A stretch of 64,000 nt of DNA from Dehalococcoidia bacterium (GTDB taxonomy: Bacteria > Chloroflexota > Dehalococcoidia > DSTF01 > JALHUB01). Where the stretch lies: positions 311,545-375,544 of the forward strand of contig JASEFU010000001.1 of the NCBI GenBank assembly GCA_030018455.1. Reading direction: 5' to 3'. Positions 32,641-42,287 of the stretch are shown here, one piece after another. The notes under the pieces are model-generated. The model was not told the origin of the DNA. It saw only the letters and a list, made by a program, of their open reading frames with translations, and did no database searches. The translations under genes were made by a program, and so were the position numbers. Every line of letters begins with the position of its first letter. The first letter of the stretch is position 1.

Positions 32641-33095
32641 TCCCGCTCCTCCTGCCCGCGCTCGTCGTTCGCCGGCACTCTGACGACACGGCCGGTTGCC
32701 GTAGCCGTGGCGACAAGTTCGCCGTTCTCGGTCGCCAGCGTGCCGGCCATGAAAACGGTGGCCCCGCCGCGGTGGACGACGCGTCCCTCGCCGATGAGCG
32801 TTACGTCGCGCACCGAGCGCATGTAGCTGGTGTTCATGTCGAGCGTGGTGATGCTCTCATCGGGGGCGAGGAGGGAGACGGCGGCGCAGCCCATGACGCC
32901 GTCGAGCATCGCCGCCAGGATGCCGCCCTGGACGAACCCAATCGGGTTGTAGAATTCGGGCTTCCCCTGAAAGGAGGCGCGGACGCAGCCCGGCTCCGCG
33001 GAGAGCACCCGCCAGTCGAGCAGGGTGAGGACAGCCGGAGACGGCAGCTTGCCCGCCACGACGTCCCAGAATATGCCTTCCCTTGTTTCTGTCAT
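32637..33095 (-). CDS. PaaI-type hotdog thioesterase
   Basis: This 152-residue hotdog-fold protein shows [23 protein letters not shown], with QGG where PaaI enzymes usually have HGG and the conserved Asp of the helix retained, followed by [12 protein letters not shown] and the pattern [17 protein letters not shown]. PaaI thioesterases hydrolyse aromatic or acyl CoA thioesters, releasing trapped CoA. It lies between hisF (11-base gap) and hisI (4-base overlap), so it is cotranscribed with histidine genes. No link between the functions is known to me. Confidence 0.85.
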   Translation of the reverse strand: MTETREGIFWDVVAGKLPSPAVLTLLDWRVLSAEPGCVRASFQGKPEFYNPIGFVQGGILAAMLDGVMGCAAVSLLAPDESITTLDMNTSYMRSVRDVTLIGEGRVVHRGGATVFMAGTLATENGELVATATATGRVVRVPANDERGQEERE

Positions 33096-33106
33096 CCCGT
33101 CCGCTC

Positions 33107-33865
33107 CTACAGGCGTACCGGTATTCCGCGTCCGGCCAGGTACTCCTTCACCTGCTGGATGGTGTAGGTGCCGAAGTGGAAGATGCTGGCGGCGAGAACG
33201 GCGTCGGCCTTACCCTCGACGATGGCGTCGTACATGTGCTCAGGGTTGCCGCAGCCGCCGGACGCAATGACCGGCACCTCGACCGCTTCCGAGATGGCGC
33301 GCGTGAGGGGAATGTCGTACCCGTCGAGGTGGCCGTCCGTGTCCATGCTGGTGAGGAGGATCTCGCCCGCGCCCAACTCGACCACTCGCTTCGCCCAGGC
33401 GACGGCGTCGATTCCCGTGGGCTTGCGCCCGCCGTGCGTGTAGACCTCCCAGCGGCCGTCCCCTATCCCCTTCGCGTCGATGGCGACGACGATGCACTGG
33501 CTGCCGAAACGGTGCGCGCAGCGCTCCACAAGCGCCGGCTCGGCGACGGCGGCGGTGTTCAGCGACACCTTATCGGCGCCGGACTCGAGGAGACGGCGCA
33601 CGTCGTCCTCGCTGCGAATGCCGCCGCCGACAGTGAAGGGAATGAAGACGTGGTCGGCAGTGCGACGCACCATGTCGTAGACGGTATTGCGCTCCTCGGC
33701 GGAAGCGGTTATGTCCAGGAATACGAGCTCGTCGGCCCGCTGTTCGCTGTAGAAGCGAGCGAGCTCGACAGGGTCGCCGGCGTCGCGGAGCTGGACAAAA
33801 GACACGCCTTTGACGACGCGTCCGCGGTCGACGTCGAGGCAGGGAACTATGCGCTTGGCTAGCAT
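33107..33865 (-). CDS. hisF: Imidazole glycerol phosphate synthase cyclase subunit HisF
   Basis: The ATG at 33865 gives a 252-residue protein, the normal HisF length; upstream in-frame ATGs lack ribosome sites. The (beta/alpha)8 barrel starts with [21 protein letters not shown] (catalytic Asp11) and later has [34 protein letters not shown] with the second catalytic Asp near 130, and [13 protein letters not shown]. HisF uses ammonia from HisH to make IGP and AICAR. HisH is not adjacent. The gene is divergent from recA. Confidence 0.96.
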   Translation of the reverse strand: MLAKRIVPCLDVDRGRVVKGVSFVQLRDAGDPVELARFYSEQRADELVFLDITASAEERNTVYDMVRRTADHVFIPFTVGGGIRSEDDVRRLLESGADKVSLNTAAVAEPALVERCAHRFGSQCIVVAIDAKGIGDGRWEVYTHGGRKPTGIDAVAWAKRVVELGAGEILLTSMDTDGHLDGYDIPLTRAISEAVEVPVIASGGCGNPEHMYDAIVEGKADAVLAASIFHFGTYTIQQVKEYLAGRGIPVRL

Positions 33866-34031
33866 CGGCACCGTCCTCATCGAGTTGGTCGCGTCTATTC
33901 TACCAGCCCCGGCGCCCTTGAGCACGGGAGAAAGCAGCGCTGTGGCGAAGTGCTCCAGGCGCAGCCGTTCCTCCTCCGACTCGAGTTGAACGATGCGGAA
34001 AACGCATCTCCGGCAGGTGACATCGCCCGCC

Positions 34032-34060
34032 TTGCGAGCGGTGATCGGGGGTGATATGAT
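34032..34060 (+). promoter_or_regulatory. recA promoter
   Basis: TTGCGA (34032-34037) and TATGAT (34055-34060) are separated by exactly 17 bases. Transcription would begin near 34067, leaving a leader of about 54 bases with CTGTACAG, an 8-base palindrome, at 34078-34085. I could not find a clear LexA box. Confidence 0.65.
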
Positions 34061-34120
34061 GCGCGTGAGAGCAGAATCTGTACAGTTTGCTGAGCATTAT
34101 CGGGCTTTACGGAGGCGGGC

Positions 34121-35185
<1,065 letters not shown>

Positions 35186-35255
35186 GCGGCACAGGGACGT
35201 TCGACGGGGGGCTGGGCCGCGTGCCCGGCCTTCGCGCATTCAAACGGGACAAGCC

Positions 35256-35885
35256 GTGATTATCACAGCGCTGGAACGGGCAAGACGGCGAAACCGCTTC
35301 GATGTCTACGTGAACGGCCGCTTCGCGCTCGCGCTGGGGGTCGCCCTCGCGCAGGAGCAGGGGCTGCACGCCGGCATGGAGGTGACGGAGCAGGACCTCC
35401 AGGCGCTCCGGAAAGAGGACGAGCGCCGCCGCGCCTACGAGGCTGCCCTCAACCTCCTCTCCTACCGTCCCCGCAGCGAAAGGGAGCTGCGGCTCCGCCT
35501 CCGCCGCCGCCGCTTCGAGCCGGCGACGATCGACGAGACGGTCGAGCGGCTGAAGACGCTGCATTACCTCGACGACGCCGCTTTCGCCGAGTTCTGGAGG
35601 GAGAGCCGCGACATCGTCAGCCCCCGTAGCGGCCGCCTAATCCGCAGCGAACTGCTGTCAAAAGGGGTGGACTCGGAGACCGCGACGGCGGCTATCGAAG
35701 GGCTCGACGACGAGGACGCCGCCTATCGCGCCGCCCGAAAGCGCTTGTCCGCGCTCGCCGGTGAAAGCGAGGAGGTCTTCCGGCGGCGGCTGAGCGGCTT
35801 TCTTGCCCGCCGCGGCTTCAACTACGACGTTGTGAGACGTACTGTGGACCGATGCCTTCGGGAAATGGACGAGGGGATGGCCTGA
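35256..35885 (+). CDS. recX: RecA modulator RecX
   Basis: This 209-residue protein has the RecX plan of tandem three-helix repeats: RRAYEAALNLLSYRPRSERELRLRLRRR in the first, then YLDDAAFAEFWRESRD and IRSELLSKGVDSETATAAIEGL in the second, and FLARRGFNYDVVRRTVDRC in the third. RecX binds RecA filaments and limits their activity. The N-terminus also has a beta-rich part (ITALERARRRNRFDVYVNGRFALALG) often seen in Gram-positive-type RecX. The start is GTG. It sits directly behind recA and is probably cotranscribed with it. Confidence 0.92.
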   Translation: MIITALERARRRNRFDVYVNGRFALALGVALAQEQGLHAGMEVTEQDLQALRKEDERRRAYEAALNLLSYRPRSERELRLRLRRRRFEPATIDETVERLKTLHYLDDAAFAEFWRESRDIVSPRSGRLIRSELLSKGVDSETATAAIEGLDDEDAAYRAARKRLSALAGESEEVFRRRLSGFLARRGFNYDVVRRTVDRCLREMDEGMA

Positions 35886-35916
35886 CAGCGCTTCCTCGGC
35901 GACCGGCCCGGTTTCC

Positions 35917-35945
35917 TTGACAGCGGTCTGCCCCAGACCTATGAT
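35917..35945 (+). promoter_or_regulatory. rny promoter
   Basis: TTGACA (35917-35922) and TATGAT (35940-35945) are separated by 17 bases, close to the sigma70 consensus. The start would be near 35952, giving a leader of about 63 bases before the RNase Y ATG. This separates rny transcription from recA-recX. Confidence 0.8.
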
Positions 35946-36014
35946 GAGGTGAGAAGTCCGTTCGTCGAACTTTGATAACTCTAAAGCTGTTTAACTAAGG
36001 AAAGCGAGGTGACC

Positions 36015-37547
36015 ATGCCCGAAGCCATCGCAATCGCCGTTGTCGGCGTTGTGGCGCTGGCGGTCGGGGCTCTCGTTGGATACAACCTACGGCTCAGGAT
36101 CAGTCAGAGGCAGATTGGCGCGGCGGAGCGCAACGCTGCCCGCATCTTAACGGAGGCGCAGACAAGAGAAAAAGAGATCCTCCTTGAAGCCAAAGAGGAG
36201 GCCATCCGGACACGCAACCAGATCGAGGCCGAGTTACGGGAAAGACGGTCTGAGTTGCAACGCGCCGAGCAACGGCTTACTCAAAAAGAAGAGAGCTTAG
36301 ACCGCAAGATTGAGGCGCTGGAGCGCCGTGAAGCGGGAATAATCGAGCAAGAACAAGAACTGGAGCAGGCCAGACGCGCCCTCCAGGAACTGGAACGGCA
36401 AGAGAGAGCGGAGATCGAGCGGGTCTCCAATCTGACCAGCCAGGAAGCGCGCGACATCCTCCTCGCCGAAATCGAGAAGGAGGCGCGTGAAGACGCCATC
36501 AGGCGCCTGCGCCAGGTCGAGGCGGAGGTACGCGAAGAAGGCGACCAGCGCGCCCGCGAACTGCTGGTCGATGCCATGCACCGGCTCACCACCGACGTGG
36601 TCGCTGAGTCGACCGTCAGCGTGGTGCCGATCCCCAGCGACGACATGAAGGGCCGGATCATCGGGCGCGAGGGCCGCAACATCCGCGCCCTCGAAGCCGC
36701 CACCGGCGTCGACCTTATCATCGACGATACTCCTGATGCCGTCACCCTATCCGGCTTCGACGCTGTGCGTCGCGAAGTGGCGCGCATCGCTCTTACGCGT
36801 CTGGTGAACGACGGACGAATCCACCCCAGCCGCATCGAGGAAGTGGTGGAGAAGGCCCGGCAAGAGGTCGAAGCCGACATTAAACTGGCGGGGGAGCAGG
36901 CTGCAATCGATGCAGGTTGCCCCGGCCTCCACCCGGAGCTGCTGAAGATTCTGGGACGCCTGCGCTACCGCACGAGCTACGGACAGAACCAGCTCAAGCA
37001 CGCCGTAGAGTGCGCGGTGGTCGCGGGGATAATCGCTGAGGAGATAAAGGCGGACGTGCGGGTCTGCCGACGCGCCGCATTGCTGCACGACATCGGCAAG
37101 GCGCTCGACCACGACGTAGAGGGAACGCACGCGCGCATCGGCGCCGACGTTGCCCGCCGCTACGGACTCAGCCAGGCCGTCGTGCACGCCATCGCCGCCC
37201 ACCACGAGGAAGAAGAGCCCCGCACGGTGGAAGCGGTGATAGTGCAGGTGGCCGACGCCGTGAGCGGCAGCCGCCCCGGCGCCCGCAGGGAAACGCTCGA
37301 GCATTACATCAAGCGGATGGAGACGCTCGAGGCCGTGGCGCGGGAGTTCAAGGGCGTCGACAAGGCGTTCGCGATCCAGGCCGGGCGCGAAATAAGGATC
37401 ATCGTGAAGCCGGAAGAGATCGACGACCTCGAATCGATGCGGCTGGCACGCGACATCAGCCGCAAGATTGAGGACACGCTGGAGTATCCCGGCCAGATAA
37501 AGGTCACCGTCGTACGGGAGACCCGGGCAACGGAATACGCCCGCTAG
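36015..37547 (+). CDS. rny: Ribonuclease Y
   Basis: The ATG at 36015 follows GAGGTG; an in-frame GTG two codons earlier lies inside that ribosome site. The 510-residue enzyme has one N-terminal membrane helix (AIAVVGVVALAVGALVGYNL), a long Glu/Arg-rich coiled coil to about residue 200, a KH domain (MKGRIIGREGRNIRALEAATGVDLI) and an HD domain (AALLHDIGKALDHD). RNase Y is the membrane-bound endonuclease that starts mRNA decay in many bacteria lacking RNase E. The next gene encodes YmdB, a partner that affects RNase Y in Bacillus, so the pairing is functionally sensible. Confidence 0.97.
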   Translation: MPEAIAIAVVGVVALAVGALVGYNLRLRISQRQIGAAERNAARILTEAQTREKEILLEAKEEAIRTRNQIEAELRERRSELQRAEQRLTQKEESLDRKIEALERREAGIIEQEQELEQARRALQELERQERAEIERVSNLTSQEARDILLAEIEKEAREDAIRRLRQVEAEVREEGDQRARELLVDAMHRLTTDVVAESTVSVVPIPSDDMKGRIIGREGRNIRALEAATGVDLIIDDTPDAVTLSGFDAVRREVARIALTRLVNDGRIHPSRIEEVVEKARQEVEADIKLAGEQAAIDAGCPGLHPELLKILGRLRYRTSYGQNQLKHAVECAVVAGIIAEEIKADVRVCRRAALLHDIGKALDHDVEGTHARIGADVARRYGLSQAVVHAIAAHHEEEEPRTVEAVIVQVADAVSGSRPGARRETLEHYIKRMETLEAVAREFKGVDKAFAIQAGREIRIIVKPEEIDDLESMRLARDISRKIEDTLEYPGQIKVTVVRETRATEYAR

Positions 37548-37626
37548 CAAGAGGACGGGGAGCGGAGATCCGACGGCCGCATGGCTTCAGGGGCCGCTCC
37601 CTGACTGTTTTCGAGGCGAGGAAGAA

Positions 37627-38403
37627 TTGAACGTCCTGATGGTAGGCGACGCCGTGGGCAGGCCGGGACGGCGGGCCATTGCTGCGCTCTTGCCGGCGCT
37701 GCGCCGCGAGCTCAATATCGACTTCGTTATCGCCAACGGCGAGAACGCAGCCGGCGGTCGCGGCTTGAGCGTCTCCGCTGCTCAAGAACTGATAGAGGCG
37801 GGCGTCGACGTCATCACATCCGGCAACCACATATGGGACCAGAAGGAGATCATCCCCCATCTTGAATCGGAGCTTCCCATAATCCGTCCTCTCAACTACC
37901 CTCCCGGCCTTCCGGGAGTCGGCCTCATCGAACACCGTGGCGTGACCGTCATCAACCTGCAGGGCCGCGTCTTCATGACCAACATCGACTGCCCGTTTCG
38001 GAAGGCGGACAAGGCGCTGGCGCAAATGCCGCCGAAGTCAATTGTGATCGTCGATATGCACGCGGAAGCGACGAGCGAGAAGGTGGCAATGGGATGGTAC
38101 CTGGACGGACGGGTCAGCGCAGTGCTCGGCACCCACACCCACGTCGGCACTGTAGACGCGCGCATCCTCCCCAAGGGCACGGCCTACATCTCGGACGTCG
38201 GCATGGTGGGGGCGAAGGACTCCGTCATCGGAGACGAGGTCGAGGCGGTCATCCGGCGCTTTTTGACCGCAATGCCCGTGCGGCTGGAGGTCGCGCGGCG
38301 AGGCGGGCTAATCTTCAACTCCGTCCTGGTCGAGATTGATGAGGAGACCGCTCTTGCCGAGAGGATAGAGCGCGTGGACAGGGAAATCGGAGATGACAAG
38401 TAG
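37627..38403 (+). CDS. ymdB: YmdB-type metallophosphoesterase
   Basis: The start is TTG with GAGGAAG upstream. The 258-residue protein belongs to the YmdB (TIGR00282) phosphodiesterase family: NVLMVGDAVGRPGRRA with the first metal ligand, IANGENAAGGRGLS, TSGNHIWDQKEI, IVDMHAEATSEKVAMGWYLDGRVSAVLGTHTHVGT and SDVGMVG. In Bacillus this enzyme hydrolyses 2',3'-cyclic nucleotides, and its loss alters biofilm and motility through RNase Y-linked effects. It follows rny by 79 bases. Its end overlaps the PHP gene start by 11 bases. Confidence 0.93.
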   Translation: MNVLMVGDAVGRPGRRAIAALLPALRRELNIDFVIANGENAAGGRGLSVSAAQELIEAGVDVITSGNHIWDQKEIIPHLESELPIIRPLNYPPGLPGVGLIEHRGVTVINLQGRVFMTNIDCPFRKADKALAQMPPKSIVIVDMHAEATSEKVAMGWYLDGRVSAVLGTHTHVGTVDARILPKGTAYISDVGMVGAKDSVIGDEVEAVIRRFLTAMPVRLEVARRGGLIFNSVLVEIDEETALAERIERVDREIGDDK

Positions 38404-39241
38404 GGCCGACTTTCACACCCACACCACGGCCTCGGACGGACGCCTCACCCCAACCGAACTCATCGACCTCGCCGCCAGCCGCGGCGTCCGCACAATTGCC
38501 GTCACCGATCACGATTCCACGGAGGGTCTCCCGGGGGCCGAAGAGGCCGCCGCGAAGCACGAAGGCCTCGTCCTTGTGCCGGGTATCGAGATGAGCGCCG
38601 ATATCCCCGGCGATGAGGTGCACATCCTGGGGTACTTCCTGAACTACGCGGACGAGGAGTTCCAGAACACGCTGACCAGGCTGCGAAACGCCCGCCGCGA
38701 CCGCGGACGCCTCATGGTGGAGAAGCTGCGCGAAATGGGGATCGACGTGCCGTGGGAGCGCGTGGCGGCGTTCGCCGGCGAGGGCGCGGTCGGCCGGCCA
38801 CACGTGGCGCAGGCGCTGCTCGAGAAGGGCTACGTCTCGTCGTTTCAAGAGGCGTTCGAAAAGTACATCGGCCGCAACGGACCGGCCTATGTGGAAAGAC
38901 TGAAGCTGACGCCCGTAGAGGCGGTAAGGATGCTGGTGCGGGTCGGCGGGTTGCCCGTGCTGGCGCACCCCTCTTCGCTAACCGATCTAGACGGCTTGCT
39001 GGAGGATCTGATAGGCGCCGGCCTGGCGGGCATAGAGGTGCACTACCAGGACTACGACGAGGCGACCAGAGCGCGACTGGCGCGGGTCGCGGAGAAGCAC
39101 GGGCTCCTCAAGCTCGGCGGTAGCGATTACCACGGACTCGGTACCCCCCGCGAGCGGCTGCCCGGCGACATACCCCTTCCCGAGGAAGACATCGAGGCCT
39201 TCATGCAGGCGGCGCGTCGACTGGCCGCCCCCCACCCGTGA
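38393..39241 (+). CDS. PHP-domain phosphoesterase
   Basis: This 282-residue protein is a stand-alone PHP domain. Metal-binding motifs are DFHTHTTASDG at the N-terminus, AVTDHDSTEG, PGIEMSAD, then PVLAHPSSL and LGGSDYHG, with the TPRERLPG end of the family. Members hydrolyse nucleoside 3',5'-bisphosphates or short RNAs (RNase AM/Trp-type). It starts inside the ymdB gene with an 11-base overlap, so it is tightly coupled to rny-ymdB, which suggests a function in RNA or oligonucleotide turnover. That link is inference. Confidence 0.9.
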   Translation: MTSRADFHTHTTASDGRLTPTELIDLAASRGVRTIAVTDHDSTEGLPGAEEAAAKHEGLVLVPGIEMSADIPGDEVHILGYFLNYADEEFQNTLTRLRNARRDRGRLMVEKLREMGIDVPWERVAAFAGEGAVGRPHVAQALLEKGYVSSFQEAFEKYIGRNGPAYVERLKLTPVEAVRMLVRVGGLPVLAHPSSLTDLDGLLEDLIGAGLAGIEVHYQDYDEATRARLARVAEKHGLLKLGGSDYHGLGTPRERLPGDIPLPEEDIEAFMQAARRLAAPHP

Positions 39242-39427
39242 TCCAACCGCACGCTCCACGGTCCTGTCCCGCTTGACTGCGGCCGCGGCCTGCAGCGGTT
39301 GGCCGCCTGCCGCTGCCCTCGAATCCGCGACGCGACCATCGCTCGGCGCATACGCAGGGCCGGCCGCCGGAGGCGCCGGCTGAGCGTCCTTTATGGGCGC
39401 CGGACGGTTGTGATAATCTGGACCAAG

Positions 39428-39949
39428 ATGACGGAAGACGATACCGCGGAAGAAGTGAGCGTCAGGTGCGCCACGCACCCCGACGTCGAGACAGAACTCA
39501 GATGCGGCCGTTGCGGCAAGCCGATATGTCCCCGCTGCATGGTGTATACGCCCGTCGGCGCGCGCTGCCGCGATTGCGCCCGGCCGACCAGGCTGCCGAC
39601 CTACCGCATCTCGGCGGGCTATATCGTGAGGGGAGCGCTTGCGGCGGCAGCGGCGGCAGCGGCGACAGGCGGACTGTGGGCGGCGTTGCTCTCGCGCAGG
39701 GGCGACGCATACGGTTTCCTCGTCCTGTTCCTCGGCATCGGCATCGGGTACGCGGTCGGCGAAGCGGTGAGCTGGGCGACTAACCGCAAGCGGGGCGCCG
39801 TTCTACAGGTGATCGCGGCTGCGGGCGTGGTGCTAGCCTATCTCGTGCGGAACCTCATCGAGGGGTACGGTCTGCTTCCTCAGGACGACCTGTACGGCTA
39901 CGTGCTTGTGGGGCTCGGAATTGTGGTGGCGGTGGGACGCCTTCGCTAG
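39428..39949 (+). CDS. Zinc-finger membrane protein (B-box-like)
   Basis: The ATG at 39428 begins a 173-residue protein; upstream codons look non-coding. Residues 11-50 form a B-box-like zinc ribbon with CATHPDVETELRCGRCGKPICPRC and later GARCRDCARP, giving several Cys pairs and a His. The rest has about four hydrophobic segments (GALAAAAAAAATGGLWAALL, FLVLFLGIGIGYAVGEAV, VIAAAGVVLAYLV, YVLVGLGIVVAVG), so it should be membrane-embedded with a cytosolic zinc finger. Similar small proteins are common in high-GC bacteria. Function unknown. No strong ribosome site precedes the ATG. Confidence 0.7.
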   Translation: MTEDDTAEEVSVRCATHPDVETELRCGRCGKPICPRCMVYTPVGARCRDCARPTRLPTYRISAGYIVRGALAAAAAAAATGGLWAALLSRRGDAYGFLVLFLGIGIGYAVGEAVSWATNRKRGAVLQVIAAAGVVLAYLVRNLIEGYGLLPQDDLYGYVLVGLGIVVAVGRLR

Positions 39950-39964
39950 ACGCGGTGGCGCGCC

Positions 39965-40228
39965 CTAATGGAGGACGAACGACAGCACTACGAGAAGGGC
40001 CAGCATAGCGGCTGCGACCACCGCGATCCGCTTCAGGTCGCTTTTGACGTAGGTGAAGTCCATCATCCCCGGAAGCCGGGGTCTGGGGGCCGCTTTCGGC
40101 TGTTCCTCAGCGTTCAGAGGTATCGGCCCGACACGCGGCCGCGCCGCCGTCGCCGCACGTGCGGGAAGAGGATAGCGCCGCCCTTTCTGACGCGCCCTGC
40201 GGCCTGCCGGTCGTGATTGTCTCGCCAA
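39965..40228 (-). CDS. Small basic protein with C-terminal membrane helix
   Basis: This 87-residue frame starts with TTG after AAGGCGAAG. The first 50 residues are rich in Arg, Pro and Ala, and the last 20 form a membrane helix (IAVVAAAMLALLVVLSFVLH) reaching the C-terminus, the layout of a tail-anchored protein. PRLPGMMDFTYVKSDLKRI before the helix looks conserved in character. It converges on the zinc-finger gene with a gap of only 15 bases. I recognise no family, and a spurious frame cannot be excluded. Confidence 0.5.
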   Translation of the reverse strand: MARQSRPAGRRARQKGRRYPLPARAATAARPRVGPIPLNAEEQPKAAPRPRLPGMMDFTYVKSDLKRIAVVAAAMLALLVVLSFVLH

Positions 40229-40305
40229 CTTCGCCTTCTTCTTCGTAATGCAGCCAGATTATACCTTGTCAAACAGGCGGGTTCAACGGCGGCCCGGGAG
40301 GACGG

Positions 40306-40890
40306 TCACTGCCTCGGAGGCGCGTTGGGACTGGGGGCCGTCTCCTCGCGCTCGACGACCAGTTCCTCGCCGTCCCACTTGTAGTAGATATCCTTGATCT
40401 GCGAGGGAAAGCCCGGCAGGTCGCCCTCTTCATAGACCGGCTGCGATTCCACGAGTTGCCCGTCCCGCAGGGAGAGGCGCACGGAGCCGGCTTCAGCCAC
40501 CTTGGAGAGGATGGAGACCAGGCCTTCTTCCTGGTAGCTCAGGACGAGAAAGGCCAGATTGCCGGCCGTTCCGCCGGAGAATATGGGAACGACAGCCTCC
40601 TCCCGCCCGTCGTCCGTGAGGTCGGCGTAAAGAACATCGGCCGGGACCACTTCTCCGCCCACGCGGCGGAGCATCGCCCGTACGTCCGGCTGTTCTGTGA
40701 GGTCGACGTCCCGAATGTCCTCAGGCGGCGAAGGGGCGGTAGGGGTAACGGCGGCGACGGTGGCCGTAGGGGTCCGAGTCTGTTCCGCGTCTTCATTGTC
40801 GTCGTCGCACGACACGTTGAGCACCGCGGCGAGAGCGGCGGCAACGACAAACGAGACAGCGGCCAGCGCCGCAAGCTTTCCGATGCGCAT
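40306..40890 (-). CDS. Exported lipoprotein of unknown function
   Basis: This 194-residue protein has a signal peptide (AALAAVSFVVAAALAAVLNVSC) with a Cys followed by DDDNED, so it should be lipid-anchored. After a Thr/Pro-rich linker, the C-terminal 130 residues look globular: ADVLYADLTDDGREEAVVPIFSGGTAGNLAFLVLSY is like a VCBS/FG-GAP-type strand pair, then VRLSLRDGQLVESQPVY. This resembles many secreted proteins that carry a sensor- or propeller-like repeat, but no family can be named. A tRNA cluster follows downstream on the same strand. Confidence 0.7.
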   Translation of the reverse strand: MRIGKLAALAAVSFVVAAALAAVLNVSCDDDNEDAEQTRTPTATVAAVTPTAPSPPEDIRDVDLTEQPDVRAMLRRVGGEVVPADVLYADLTDDGREEAVVPIFSGGTAGNLAFLVLSYQEEGLVSILSKVAEAGSVRLSLRDGQLVESQPVYEEGDLPGFPSQIKDIYYKWDGEELVVEREETAPSPNAPPRQ

Positions 40891-40994
40891 CTTGAGGTGG
40901 AGTATACGATGCGCGGGAAGAATTGACCAGCGGAGGCGGCAGCGCGACGCCGCGAAAAAACGGCAGCGCGCGAGGTCTGCCGTTCAGCGATCGA

Positions 40995-41071
40995 TGGTGC
41001 GCCCGGCGGGATTCGAACCCACGGCCTCAGCCTCCGCAGGGCTGCGCTCTATCCAACTGAGCTACGAGCGC
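40995..41071 (-). tRNA. tRNA-Arg (anticodon GCG)
   Basis: The acceptor is GCGCTCG with CGGGCGC (one T-G pair). The D stem is GCTC/GAGC, the anticodon stem CAGCC/GGCTG holds loop CTGCGGA, so the anticodon is GCG, and the T stem is GTGGG/CCCGC around TTCGAAT. Discriminator A and an encoded CCA follow. Most bacteria read CGC with an ACG anticodon edited to ICG; G34 is uncommon. Confidence 0.9.
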
Positions 41072-41124
41072 ACGCTGTAAACAATTGGGGGGAGCCGCGT
41101 CCCCCGTTCTTCATTCCGTCGTCA

Positions 41125-41210
41125 TGGTGCCGAAGGTGGGATTTGAACCCACACGCCCTTTCGGACACTACGCCCTGAACGTAGCGCGTCTGCCATTCCG
41201 CCACTTCGGC
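41125..41210 (-). tRNA. tRNA-Leu (anticodon CAG)
   Basis: This 86-base class II tRNA has acceptor GCCGAAG/CTTCGGC, anticodon stem CTACG/CGTAG around TTCAGGG, and the long variable arm (TGTCCGAAAGGGCG) typical of tRNA-Leu. The encoded CCA is present. It sits between the Arg and Val tRNA genes in one transcript. Confidence 0.95.
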
Positions 41211-41228
41211 AGCGTCTGCAAAGCGCGA

Positions 41229-41305
41229 TGGTGGGCGGTACAGGGCTCGAACCTGTGACCTCTTCCGTGTGAAGGAAGCGCTCATACCAACTGAGCTAAC
41301 CGCCC
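41229..41305 (-). tRNA. tRNA-Val (anticodon CAC)
   Basis: The acceptor is GGGCGGT/ACCGCCC, the anticodon stem CTTCC/GGAAG holds loop TTCACAC, and the T stem is ACAGG/CCTGT around TTCGAGC. CCA is encoded. It is the first tRNA in a minus-strand tRNA operon (Val, Leu, Arg) driven from 41324-41353. Confidence 0.95.
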
Positions 41306-41323
41306 TTCTCGCTTGCCAACTGA

Positions 41324-41353
41324 ATTGTATCTAAGTGCCGGATCGCCTGTCAA
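41324..41353 (-). promoter_or_regulatory. Promoter of the tRNA Val-Leu-Arg operon
   Basis: On the minus strand, TTGACA (41348-41353) and TACAAT (41324-41329) are 18 bases apart. The start would be about 10 bases before the tRNA-Val 5' end at 41305. The match is close to consensus. Confidence 0.75.
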
Positions 41354-41471
41354 GGAACAAGCGCGTCACCCGATAGTTCCGTATGCGTGGAAGAGACGTC
41401 CTCTCTCTCAGCGGTTGCCTCTGAAACGTAGCAGAGGGCTTTAGCCTCCCGTTGGCCTTCGGAGGCGCACG

Positions 41472-42287
41472 TCAGTCGAGCGGGGCGAGAGGACGGCCCA
41501 GCCCCACGTTCGTCTTGCCCGCGATCGACGGCGTCAGCCCCATCGCCTCGACGACCGGGACGGTGGGCACCGACCCGTCTTCCTCGACCACAGAGATGAG
41601 GTCGACGGCAAAGACAGTGTCGATCTGGGACGACACGTCCCGCAGCGCCGAGAGGACGCGCGGCAGCGACGCCAGCGGCACCGTGAACTCGATGATGCAG
41701 GAGAGCACCTTTTCGTTCAGTATCTCGGGAAGGAGAGCGCCCGTCCGGACGTCTGTCATGAGGTCGGTCAGTGGGTTGTCGGGCTCGAACTTGACACCCG
41801 CGGTCGTCAGCGCTCGCGCCACCTTCTCGACGTCGCGGAAGCGCGCGCCCACGCCCGGCCGGCCGATTTCGGCGGCGACGCCCGCCTGGCCGCGCTTGTA
41901 GCGGCCCATGACGTCGTTCATCTTCATTTCGATGGTGCCGCGGCCGCTTATCGTCAACTCTTCGCCCTCGCGGTCGAGCAGGCGGCGCCGATCCATACCC
42001 CGGAGGTCGCGCTGGAAGCGGGCGATGGTACGATGCTCAAAGACGGGCGACAGATAGGGCGACGAGGGGTCGCTGAACTCCATGCGCAGGGTGCGCGGCC
42101 ACTCCAGCGGCTGCGGGAAGACGGCGTCGGTGGCGCAGACGCGGGCGCGGTAACAGACGCCGCACTCGACGCACTCGTCTTCCACGATCTTCGCCAGGCC
42201 GGTCGCCTCGTCGTGCACGATGGCCGACATGGGGCAGTAAGGAAGACAGTCGAGGCAGCCGGTGCAGAGCTCTTCCCTGATGATCAT
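41472..42287 (-). CDS. Ferredoxin-like protein with unknown C-terminal domain
   Basis: This 271-residue protein has an N-terminal ferredoxin domain. The first cluster motif is classic (CTGCLDCLPYCP); the second is CVECGVCYRARVC, with five residues before the last Cys instead of three and no following Pro, so the second cluster is atypical. The remaining 200 residues look like alternating helices and strands (GRGTIEMKMNDVMGRYKRGQ, GARFRDVEKVARALTTAG, IDTVFAVDLISVV) and match nothing I know. The start overlaps the preceding Cys-rich gene's stop by four bases, so both are coupled behind isocitrate dehydrogenase. A redox partner role is likely; the electron donor is unknown. Confidence 0.75.
   Translation of the reverse strand: MIIREELCTGCLDCLPYCPMSAIVHDEATGLAKIVEDECVECGVCYRARVCATDAVFPQPLEWPRTLRMEFSDPSSPYLSPVFEHRTIARFQRDLRGMDRRRLLDREGEELTISGRGTIEMKMNDVMGRYKRGQAGVAAEIGRPGVGARFRDVEKVARALTTAGVKFEPDNPLTDLMTDVRTGALLPEILNEKVLSCIIEFTVPLASLPRVLSALRDVSSQIDTVFAVDLISVVEEDGSVPTVPVVEAMGLTPSIAGKTNVGLGRPLAPLD

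Noticed and set aside
34064-34120. LexA box upstream of recA
   Set aside because: Only an 8-base palindrome CTGTACAG is present; no recognised LexA consensus could be identified.
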